The notes beneath the pieces are model-generated. The model searched no databases and was not told where the DNA came from. It worked only from the letters and a program-made list of their open reading frames with translations. A DNA stretch of 64,000 bases, from contig CM044310.1 in assembly GCA_024291935.2 (NCBI GenBank), forward strand, positions 116,632,213 through 116,696,212, given 5' to 3'. The translations under genes and the position numbers were made by a program. Below are positions 30,485 through 42,400 of the stretch, in pieces. The first letter of the stretch is position 1; each line of letters opens with the position of its first letter. This stretch comes from Okapia johnstoni (Eukaryota > Chordata > Mammalia > Artiodactyla > Giraffidae).

Positions 30485-33400
30485 CTGTAACGAGACGGTG
30501 GGCAGTTAGTGCTGGTGAGGCCCGAGGCCTTGGGGCTGAGGTAGAAGGTGGGGGTGACTCAGGCCCTCTCCCCAAGACCTCACCCTCCTCCCCTGCCCTC
30601 AGCCTCCTTCCTCACTCCGGCTTCATCTTGTCTGTCAGCAGCAGGTTCTTGGCCCGCAAGGCTTCGTCTTGGGCCAGCCGAAGGGTGGAGCTCAGGGCCT
30701 CTGCCCTGACGTGTTTGGCCAAGGCCTGGCGCTCCAGCTCCTGGGGAGAGGAGCGTAGGCGCCGCTGGGCTTGCTGGACTGGGCTGGGGGTGGAGGGGGG
30801 ATCTGGGTCGCGAAGGGCAAGGGGTAGGGTCCCTTGGGGCCCACGTTCCCCCCCAGAGTATCCCATCATGCCTTAGCCTGAGGCTGACCCCAGCATCCCG
30901 TAATGCACTGGGCCTTCCCGATTCCCTTGTGCATTAGACTTGTATCTGTCCCACCGTCTGTCCTCTATTGATTGCACTGGCCTTCTTTGTCCCTGTAAGC
31001 ACTAAATCAGCATCTGTCACATTGTTCCTTACTGCTCATGAGCCACCATGCGCTTGATGTCTGGGCCCCCATGTCTCCTTACGTGGTGACTGACTACATC
31101 CCATAATTCACAAGACCCCACATCTCCTATCTATCAGGCCAGCCTCTCTGTCCCAATAATAGTCCTCAGTGCTCTGGTGCCCTGTGTCCCACAATGCACC
31201 CGTCCCCAGGTCCTAGCACGTCTTCCTGTAACTCTGCCACGTGACTGTCCTTTACTGCCTCATTTGTCTGTCTCATCCACTACAACTCATATCCCATCAT
31301 GCACTGGGCCAATATCCCATAATATACTAGATCGCTATGTTTCAGAACGTACACTGGCCTCAACAACAAGAGCTCTTGCGCCTGTGTCTGTGTGCAGTGC
31401 CTCAGGAAGAGCTGTGGTCCCATTTCCCATAATGCATCAGCTTACTGTGAGCTGTATTCACTGGTCCCCCATCTGACCACAATGATCCCCAGATAATGCA
31501 TTGCCTCTCAAAGCTCATAGAAAATCAGGCTTATATTCCATGAAGCTATAGACTGGTGTCTGCCTTCTCTGTCCCACAAAGCACCAGATCCGTGTTCCAT
31601 GATGCTTTGGGCCCAAGTCCATCACCCAAGCTTCTGTCATGACTGACCTATGACTCACTAACCACCAAATGGCTCCCCTGCCCCCCCATTCTGACATAGC
31701 GGAGCCAAGCGTTCCCCCGGCACCTGCTGCCCCCAGCTCACCCTCCCCATCCCCCCACACACCAGCAGTATCCTTGCGCCTGGGGCTCCCCTCCCCCTGC
31801 CCTGACCACAAACTGGACCATGGTGGCCCATGGTCCTTGGTACCAGAATCTTCTTGTGTAGCCTCTGACAGCTGGGGCAGGCAGGAGCCAGGCCTCTCTG
31901 CTTCACCTCATCCACTAGCGGGGTCAGCGCTCGTTCCAGCAGCTGCTGCAAGGACTCCGTGGACAACTGCTGCCCCTGGCTGGGGGAGGGGTAGTCACCA
32001 GGTGAAAGAGGCCTCGGCCCAGTATGGCCTGGGCCTATCTGCCCAGCCTTCACCCAGGTCCCATTTCCACTGTGCACCTAGGCCACCTTCCCACCATGCA
32101 CTGGGGCCAGACTACAGTGCATCAGGTGTACTTTGGCTTCCAACAGCATGGGGAACTCCCACAGTGCCTGGGGGTTTCCACTCCCAACACCAGATGGCCC
32201 TCAGCGCATCAAAAACTCACATTTCCCACAATGCCCTAGTTAAAATTGATCCCACATTGCATTGGAAGTGCCCCCACTGTTCCTAATACAGGTTAAACAT
32301 GGTATCCTGTGCCTCTCCAATGCCCCAAGGTCTCACTTCCCTATAGTGCACTGGGCAACTCTGCCTCCCACCAGTACCACTGCCCAGTCTTCCCACGATG
32401 CACTTGGAAATCCAGGATGCTCGAAACAAAGCAAGACTTTCTCGTGTTCCACAAGACACTGACTTCACCGTGTGGGGAAGGGAAGAAATGTGACTCCCCA
32501 AATGCAGCAAGACTGGCCCATCCTCTAATACATGGGGCTGCCCTGTCTCCCACAATGCCTTTCCCTCTTCATTCATGCTAAAGTCTCATCTCCTTCGACG
32601 CTTTGTCCTCAATATGACAGAATGCACCTGGAGCCAGGCGCTGCCCCCTTACCTGGCACAGCGGGTACAGGAGCCTTGGGCTCCCCGATCCAGGTTCATA
32701 GAGAGGTCAGACACTCTCCGAGAGTTCTGAAATTGCCGTCCAAGCTCCTCCAGAATTGGTTTCACTGGGCCCAGCCCCTCCAGTTCGCTCCTCAGCGAAG
32801 CCACAGACACTGCAGACCGCTCCACCCTGAGATGTGAGAATAAGCAGTGCAGTGAGGTTGCCTCTCAAAGAGAATACAGGTGTCCTCCGATTTCTGAAAG
32901 GTTGCTTTATCCCAGTCCATTTTTAGGAAAGACGTACATTAGTACCTGTTTTCACTAACCAAAAGATATCAGAAAAGGATTTCTGCTTTTATGAAAAAAG
33001 CACAAAGCATTTGTTTTGTAGCAAGCTCTTGGTGTTCATTCGCTATGTCACGTCCAACTCTTTGCAACCCATTGATTGCAGCAGGCCAGGTTTCCCTGTC
33101 TTTCACTATCTCCTGGAGCTTGCTCAAACTCATGTCCATTGATTCGGTGGTGCCATCCAACCATCTCATCCTCTGTTGCCCCCTTCTCCTCCTGCTCTCA
33201 ATCCTTCCCAGCATCAGGGTCCTTTCCAATGTGTCGGCTCTTTGCACCAGGTGGCCAAAGTACTGGACCTTCAGCTTCAGCATCAGTCCTTCCAATGAAT
33301 ATTCAGGGTTGATTTCCTTTAGGATTGATTGGTTTGATCTCCTTGCTGTCCAAGGGACTCTCAAGAGTCTTCTCTACCACCACAGTTGGAAAGCATCAAT

Positions 33401-36400
33401 TCTTCCGCGCTCAGCCTGCTTTTACAGAAGCAGGAAACGTTACAAGCAATGAGAGTGGAGCCACCAAGCTCCTCCTCTGAGAACTACACTCAGTATCTAG
33501 GCATCAAGCCACCATAGCTTTGAACTGTGTTCTGTGGGCATCTGTGCTTTACCTCAATTTATTTTGTACATCTGTTGGCAAGATGTATTCTAAGGTAGTC
33601 GCTTCTTCGCTTTATGCTATTTTGGCTTACGAAAGGTTTCACAGGAACCGCTCTACTTTTGTATAGCAGGGTGAAGGCGCAGCAAGGCTCCACCCAAGAT
33701 TAGCCCAGCACCTCTGCCTCCATACAGTTTGCAGTACCTCACCACACGCACAGCCTCTGCTCTGACTGGTCCGTCTTTTTTTTTTTTTCCTTTCTTTTAT
33801 CGGGAATGCCTCTCCTTTTTCTCTAACTGGTTTGCCCTGTTCCCACTTGCCTCCCCTTGCCCTTTTAAGGTACAGTGAAAGTGAAAGTCGCTCAGTCGTG
33901 TCTGACTCTTTCCGACCCCATGGGCTATACAGTCCATGGAATTCTCCAGGCCAGAATAGTGGAGTGGGTTGCCATATCCTTCTCCAGGGGGATCTTCCCA
34001 ACCCAGGGATCGAACCCAGGTGTCCCACATTGCAGGCGGATTCTGTCCCAGCTGAGCTACCAGAGAAGCCCCTGTAGGAACAAACCTCTTTTGTGGGTGG
34101 CTCCGCCCCTCAGTCCTTAGGTAGAAAGCACCCCTCCCTCCTCTCTAATTGGGGCCCCCACCCGTCAGTATTACAGTCTCCACCCGATTGGCTCCAGCTG
34201 ATTGGCCCACCCCTTTACTCAAGGCTCCGCCCTCCCACGTTCCCACAGCGCTCCCGGGTGGGCCCCTTACATCGTGCACAGCTCGTCTGTTCGGCCCCGC
34301 AGCTCCTGCAGGCCCCGCGCGGTCTGCGCCTGCTCGCGCTGCGCCCGCTCCCACTGGCCCAGGAAGCCGTCGAGCCTGCCACCCAGACCCCCGAGCAGCC
34401 GTAGGGCCTCCTGCACGGCTCCCTCCTCCTGATGCCACCGGGCGGTCAGCGAGGATACCTCCCTCCTGTAAGGGCAGAGGTAAGGAACCCGTCAGGGCTG
34501 AGTCTGGACACGCCCCGGTCCGCCAGGCCGAGGGCTCCGGACACACCCAGTCCCCGAATTCTCCCGTCCTGGTCATGTCTTGGAATCCTCTCACGTCCCC
34601 CGGAATCCAGCTCGGAAAGAATCCCCTTGTCAGATATCCTGGCCTTCTCTCGGCCTGCCTCCCAGCCCCGCATCAATGTAGGCTCCAGACACTGCCTCCT
34701 CAAGATACCGCTCGCCCCAACCCTGTCCCCCTGAGTTTGGAGCCTCCAAAGACCTGCCACCTCCCCAAACTTCGCCCACCTCATTTTCACGGGCCTCCCG
34801 GCCTCCCTGCCACCAGTCCTATACTCGACTTGCTTCTTCGAAGTCCTGCCCTTCCGGGTCATCGCCCCAGAACACTCCTTCCTAGGCTCTTCGAGGCTCA
34901 ACCCCCGGGCCCATCTCGAGATCCCATTCACCTCAGCTCCTCCAGGCTGGCAGAGACCTTCTGCAACTCCTGCTCGCTCACGATGGGGCCCTCCCCTGCC
35001 CGGGGCCCCATTCCCCAGCCGCCTGAGGCCACGCCTCGCGGTCGCGGGGGTTCGTCGGGGCTCCCGGGCGGACCAGAGCAGCCTGGGGGCTGGGTGGCGG
35101 GACCCAGGGCGTGCCTGGAGAGGCCAGCCTCCAGCTTCTGCTCCAGCTCCTGCAGCTCGGCCTCCTGCCTCCTTGGAGTCTCATCCTGCAGTTGCTGCTG
35201 GAGGTAGCGCAGCTTTTCCTGGGCGGGGAAGGTAGGCAGGGTTAGCGCGAGCATCCGGCCCCTTGCCTCCCACCACCACCACCGCCACTGCCACCTCCAC
35301 CCCCAGATCCACCCAGTGAATTCCTGACACTAGAACGTAAATGGATGTGGGGACGCGATTAGGGAAGGAGGTTCCATTCAACGCCCAGCTGGAGTCTCAA
35401 CTCACCTTAACCTCTAAATGCCTGCTTCTGTCTCCATCTAGCCCTCCACCCCAACTCTAATCCTTGAAGGCCTCAAACTGCAGTCCCTCCTGTTTAGGAG
35501 GGACAACTGAAGCTTTTCCAACATTCTGTTGGGAAATCAGTGAGTGTGTGGGCAGGACAGGCATTCCCACTCCAAGTCTGACATGAGTTCCTCTCCCTGG
35601 GACCTGAATATGGCTGTGCGTGGAGAAGTATGACCATGAACACATAGGGGCAGGGTGGTGGTGGTAGAGGTGGTTGGCAGGGCGGGAAGTCCTACCCGAA
35701 GTCCACCTCGAGTACCTCACCTACTTGAGTAACTTCCTCAAACCCATACACACCCTCCGCCTTACCTCCAGCAAGGCAGAGTTCTGTTTCAGGACGTTGG
35801 TTTTTATTTCAGCGTCTTCCACCGACCGGGTCACCTTCCGGCAGTTCTCCTGGGTCAGGACACCAGGGCAGGGGCTCTGCCTTCCCATTCCAGTTCGTCT
35901 CCCAACCCTAATCCTCGCTATTTTCCATGCAGGCTCCACCCCCCAGCCGAGACACGCCCACTTCGCAAGCACTGCCTCCCTTTCCCGGAGGCTTGGTTCC
36001 CTTGGCTAAAGGGTCCTTCTTCCTCGGACCTCTCCCATGCTCCCTGTCCGCTTGCCTCCATCTCTCTCCTGTCGACCACTCCACTCCTCCTCATTTCCTC
36101 TCACCCTCTTCTTACTCCTGCCCCCTTCTTTCCGCCCCGCTCCTGCCCCTCAGCGGCTCACCTTGAGTTGACTACAGTACCCTTCTAGTTCTTCCGCTTC
36201 TTGCCGCCTTCTCTCTAAATTCTCACTCAGCACAGAACACTCACTCTGGAGCATGGAAGGGAGGAGGGGTTAGCCAGGGCCTCCAGGGGACACCCCGTGG
36301 GGAGGAGAGGTGGTAACATCCCTTTCCCTTCTGAGCCTTAGTCTCCCCCAACTGGGCTAAGGGTGCACTGAGCTGGAAGATAGCTCAAAGAACGGGAACT

Positions 36401-39400
36401 TGGCCCCGAAAGAAGAAGAGGTGTTGGCGGGGGATGGGGTGGTCCTCACACCTGCAGCGTCTGCACGTGCTGGTTAACCCGGGTGGTCTTCTCCTTCAAG
36501 CTGGTGATGGAGTCTTTGGCACGCACCAATCCACTGTTGACCCCACTCTGGGGAAGAACAGGAGACAGCAGGGGTCAGGGGGTGCAGGGGAGCAAACCCC
36601 AACCCCAAGAGAAAGTCTAGAACCGGCTTTACACCTTGATTCTGCCCTGAAATAGCTGGTGGAATTGCGGACCAGGGCTGCGCCTCTGTGATTCTCGGTG
36701 TTCTTGCTCCATTAAGCTAGGGGGCAGACTCTCTTTCTGTTTAGTGGATGGGAGGAAAAATAAGTAGGATCCAGGAGGGAGGGGGGGTGTGGGGTTGCTC
36801 AGACATGTGGGAGAAGGAGGATGTTCCTAACCTGAGATAAATGCCTTTGGGTCCAGAGACATAAATAAGATAAACTGTTAAAACACATGCCCTGTCTTTC
36901 TCTCCAGGCAGTGGAGAATTCTAAAGATAACCCACTTTCCAAATATAAGCACTCACTATGCACCAAGTCAGGCATTTACCCACGTTTTCCCTTTTATTCC
37001 CCACAGCCGCACCTCTTGAGGTTATTTTGGCCCATTTTGCGAGGGAGGCAAATGAGGCTCAGAGAAGGGATGTCCTTTGTATTCCTAGGTACATGGTACG
37101 TGAGATGCCCTTGTCAGAATTTATACTCAGAACCATTGTTTTAAACCATGATGCCATGTGGCTGCTGATCATAGCTACCTTATATCATCATAAAATGCTT
37201 TGTGACCCCTGTCAAATAAACCAGCTCAGGAAGGCTGCATGTGACAGCATCTCCACTCTCCTCTTCCACATTTATAGAAGAGTTAGCCTAGCACATGACT
37301 GCCTAGCCAAAGACTACATTTCCCAGGTGCCCTTGCAGCTGGCTGTGCCCATGTGACTAAGTTCTGGCCAATGGAATATGAGTGGGAATAATATAGGCAA
37401 TTTCCAATTCATGCCTTTAATAAAGGAAAGTAGGGAACATACCTCCCTTTCTCTCTCCCTATGATGTTGATGGCTAAAGCCAGAGCAGCCATCTTGGACC
37501 ATGAGATGTAGGACACAAGATAAAAGAATGTTGAATTCTCAACCCTGTGAAGCTGCCATACTCAATTCCAACCACTTACATGTGAGAAGGAGAGCATTTT
37601 CTGCCTTGTTTAAACTATGCTACTTTGGGGACTTCCCTGGTGCTCCAGTGGCTAAGACTCTGTTCTCCAAATGCAGGGGGCCTGGGTTCGATCCCTGGTC
37701 AGGGAAGTAAGATCCTCGATGTTGCAACTAAGAGTTTGCATAAACACAACCCGCAACTAAAAATATCCTCTGAGTGCAGTAACTAAGGACCCCACATGTC
37801 ACAAGGAAGACCCAGTGCAGCCAAATAAATATATAAAAAGACCAACACTGCTACTTTGTGTCTTTTTTGTTACAGCAGCCAAACTTGTGACTTAATAACT
37901 GAGCCTCCAGAACCCTGGGACCTCTAACCCGCTGCACTGGAAGAGACCTGCTATACCTGAGACATTTATGTCAGCAATAAACTATCCTGCTTCAACCAGA
38001 TATTTTGGATTTCTTTCACAGCTGCTTAAGTAATACACAAAGAGAAAAGAGAACAAGCTTCCTCCATTGTAAGATGGGAACAACTTCACATTTCTTGCAC
38101 AACTGCTCTGGATAAATACCGTGATAAATATTGTATTAAGGTGATATTAGCAAAATGGAGGAGTTGGAAACCCCCAAATTCCACCCCTCAATGAAAACAA
38201 TGAAAAAAAGTGGCCAAAACTGACTCAAACCATTGGGAAGATTACAACAATCATAAATATATACGCACCTAATAGAGCTTCAAAACACATGAATCAAAAA
38301 CTGACAAAAGTGGGAATTCCCTGGCAGTCCAGGGGCTAGGACTCTGTGCTTTTACTACTGAAGGCCCAGATTCAATCCCTTGGTCAGGGAACTAAGATCC
38401 TGCATGCCACGTGGCACAGCACCCTCCCCTCCCCACCCCCCAAAAAAGAATGAATTGAAAACTAGAAAGTAGGTCAGCAAAAGGAGATAGAAGACTTGAA
38501 CAACACTATAAGCCTACCAAACCTAACAGACATCTGTAGAACATAACATGCAACAGCAGAATACACATTCTTCTCAAGTGGAATGAAACATTCTTCATAT
38601 GGTCAAGGACAGACCCTAAAGGATATGAAAACAAAGTGTGCCTCCTGACCTCAAAGACCTCAGTAGAATGAAATTAGGAATCAAACGCAGAAGGAAATGA
38701 GAGGAACTCACAAATACTGATATATGGAAATTAAACAACACACTTATAAATAATCAATGGGTAGAAGAAGAATCACAAGAGAAATTATACTTTGGAATGA
38801 GAGGAAATGAAAAAGATTAGAGAAAATGAAACAATAGAACAGTAGAGAAAAATCAGCAAAGCGGAAGTTGTTTTTTTAAAAGATCAACAAAATTGCCAAA
38901 TTCTTAGCTAGACTGACCGTGAAAAAGAGGAAGAATATTCAAATCACTAAAAGCAGGAAGGAAAAAGGGGACATTACTACCAATCTTATGGAAAGAGAAA
39001 GGATTACAAGGGAAACTCTATGGACAATTGGATGCCATCAAATTTGATAACCTAGATGAAATGGAAAAATTGCTTGTGAAACACTAACTGGAGAAGAGCT
39101 AGGACATCTGAATAGCCCTATAACAAGTAAAGAGTTCGAGTTGGTAATTTTAAAACTTCCAACAAAAAAAGCCCAGATGGCTTCACTGGTGAATTCTGCC
39201 AATCTTTTTTTTTTAAGAGTTGCTGCCAATTCATCTCAAACTCTTCACCAAAAAAACAGAAGAGGAGGGAACTAATTCTATGAAGCCAGAGTTACCCTGA
39301 TACCAAAACCAAAGACATCACCAGATAGTAAAACCACAGACCAATATCCCTTCTGAAAACAGCCACAAAATTTTCAACCAACTATTAGCAAACCAAGTCC

Positions 39401-42400
39401 AGAAGCATATAAAAAGAATTATGCACGTGTGTGCTCAGTCACCTCTGACACTTTGTGACCCCATGGACTGTAGCCTACCAGCCTCCTCTGTCCATTAGAT
39501 TCTCCAGGTGAGAATGCTGGAGTGGGTTGCCATGCCCTCCTCCAGGGGATCTTCCCAACCCAGGGATTGAATCCAAGTTTCCTGCATTGCAGGCAGATTC
39601 TTTACCCACTGAGTCACATGGGAAGCCCTTAAAACAGAAAGAAAGAAAAGGATTATACACTACACCATATACAATTTACCCCAGGAATGCAAAATTGATT
39701 CAACATGAACATTAACCCATGTAACATACCATATTAGTAAAATACAAGGTGAGGGTGGCATATAATCATGTCAATGACTGCAGAAATAGCTTTTGACAAA
39801 ATCCAATACCCTTTCATGATAAAAACACTCAACAAACTAAAAGTACAAGGGAACTTCCTCATCCTGGTAAAAAGCACCTACAAAAAAAATAATAAAAAAC
39901 AATAAAACCCACAACAACGCCATGGTGGTTTTAAATACACCCATACATTTTTTGAGGCTGTTTCAAAATGTAGTGCCTTACTCCCTCACTTGAGTGTTGG
40001 CTGGACCTAGTGACTCATACCCAGTAAATAGCAGAAGTCAGAGTGATGATATGTGACTTAAGAAACTAGCTCACGAAAAGAACTGTGGCTTCCTTCTTGC
40101 TCTGTCTGACTCTGGAGGATGATAACTCCCAGGCCTTAAGCAGCTCCTTCTGGAGAGGCCCATGTGGCAAGAAACTGAGGCCACCAACCAAGAGCTATAC
40201 GAGTGCGCCATCTTGAAAGCACCCCCTCCATCCCCAGTCAAACCTTTAGATGACTGTGTGTGCTTAGTTGCTCAGTTGGGTCCAACTCTTTGTGACCCCA
40301 TGGAATGTAGCCCACCAGGCTCCTCTGTCCATGGGATTCTCTCCCGGCAAGAATACTGGAGTGGGGTGCCATTTCCTCCTCCAGGGGATCTTCCCAACCC
40401 CGGGATCAAGCCCATGTCTCTTGTATCTCCTGTGTTGGCAAGCAGATTCTTTACCACTAGTGCCACCTGGGAAGCCATCAGATGACTATGGCCCCTGCCA
40501 AAATCTTTTTTTTTTTTTTTTTTAATATTTTTTGGCCGAGCAGCATGTGGGATCTTAGTTCCCTGACTAGGGATGAAACCTGCGCCCCCTGTAGTGAAAG
40601 CATGAGGTCTTAAACACTGACACGCCAAGGAAGTCCCATCCTCCCAAAATCTTGACTGCAACCCTAAGCTAGGACCACCCAACTAAACCACTCCAGGTTT
40701 GTTGTTTTCAGGTCATGAATTGTTTGTTTCACACTGCAATAGCTAACAGATACACAGAATGATATTTTAGAACTGAAGACCCAAAAAGTCTTGGACTTCT
40801 TGTAGGTGGAGGTTCTGGAAAACTAGGAGAGCAGGTCCTGGGGTCAACTCAGTTCTCCCACTTATTAGCTGTAAGGCCTCAGGGAGGGGACTTCACCTCT
40901 CTGAGCCTCTGTTTCTCTCCTTGTAAAACGGGGAAGGACTAATAGCTACCTTCACGGGGCTGCTGCTGGGAAGAACACAGGCTGACCCAGAAAGGCCACT
41001 GGTCAACACTTGGGAAAAGAGAAAGGGCACTGGAGAAAAGATGGGGTCACTGGAGGTGAGTTTTAGCTTCTCTGAGAGCAGATTTTGGAAATAGTGAAGG
41101 CTGAGCCTGTTAGCCTTGGCTGAAAAGTGAATGGCATGGTGGAGATGCATGCATGTGTACCTGCTCAGTCACTGCAGTAGTGTCTGACTCTTTGCCACCC
41201 CATGGACTGTAGCCCACCAGGCTCCTCTGTCCACAGGGATTCTCCAGACAAGAATAGTGGAGTGGGTTGCCATGCCCTCCTCCAGGGAATCTTCCCAACC
41301 CAGGGATTGAAACCGAGTCTCCTGCATTGTGGGCGGCTTCTTTACCGCTGAGCCACTGGGAAAGCCCCATGGTGGAGGTGGGCGGCAGCCAGATCTGGAG
41401 ATAAACCCCTCCTCCTTGGCCACCCACACGCCATGCAGCTGGGCAGTCCAATTCCCCATTCCAAGCCTGCCTCAGTTTCCTTTCTTGTCCAACGGGAATG
41501 ATGATACCTTGGCAGATGGTGGTGAGGAAGGGTCAACACGATGTTAGGATCCATAAGGCAAGCGCCGTGATTAGTGTCAGCATCATTAAAACTAACAACA
41601 ATAGGACAGGACCTACCAGGAAGGGGCTTAGGACTGAGATCGCACAGCTGCCTCAGGGAAGTCTGCAGGCAGCAGGACAAGTGGGAAGCAAGGCTGCAAA
41701 GACCTAATCTGGCCATTTCTGCACAGAGGCACTGACATTTCCTAAAAGCAATACCACCTCCTCAATTGCATCCTTTGGCCTCATAAAGATGTCAGAGCTT
41801 AAGCCATGAACCAGGAACTTCCCTGGCAGTCCAGTGCTCTGTCTCTCACTGCTGTTGGTTCAAGTTCGATCCCTGGCTAGGGAACTAAAAACCCACAAGC
41901 TGCACCGGCATGGCCAAAAAAACAACAAAAAGGAAAACACGAACCAAAGCTGTCTGCTTCACCATCTTCTGCTGACCCTCCATCCAGTCTGGGAATTGTC
42001 ATTCTGTCACCAGGGGTCTCCATCACTCAGGGGTGTCTTCCTCTTCTGTCCAGTTCTCTGTTCCATTTCTCTCTATGGTGTCCGTTCCTTCCTTGTCTAG
42101 GTCTCTAGCCCCCTCCTCTGTCTCTGGTTTTCTGTCTCCCCCTCAGTTGGCCTCTGTCCCCCTCCCTAGGTCCAAGTCCTCGTCTCTCTGGGGTCCCTGT
42201 TCCCCCTGATCTTGGTCCTCCTTGATCTCTGGGTTTCTGCCCCCTCCTATGGGCCCATCTCCAGCTTTCTTTCCTGATAGAGCTCTGATGCTGTGTGCCA
42301 GTCCCTGTTACTGTCCACCTCTTCACTGTTCTTGCCCCTAGCCCAAGGTGCTGCCTGTCAGTAATTTTTTCCATTTTACAGAGAAGCCTCATAGAGGCCA

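Noticed and set aside
31669..32286. 205-codon open frame on the plus strand
   Set aside because: Runs through the motif array and antisense of TSKS exon 9; the periodic His/Pro wording reflects the DNA repeat.
33869..34073. tRNA-like A and B box sequences in SINEs, as possible tRNA genes
   Set aside because: They are tRNA-derived SINE heads with degraded cloverleaf and repeat tails, present in dozens of copies; no true tRNA gene was found.
34149..35207. 352-codon open frame on the plus strand
   Set aside because: It is the antisense of TSKS exons 6 and 7 in very GC-rich sequence; Pro/Ser/Arg composition is a base-composition artefact and no known protein is visible.
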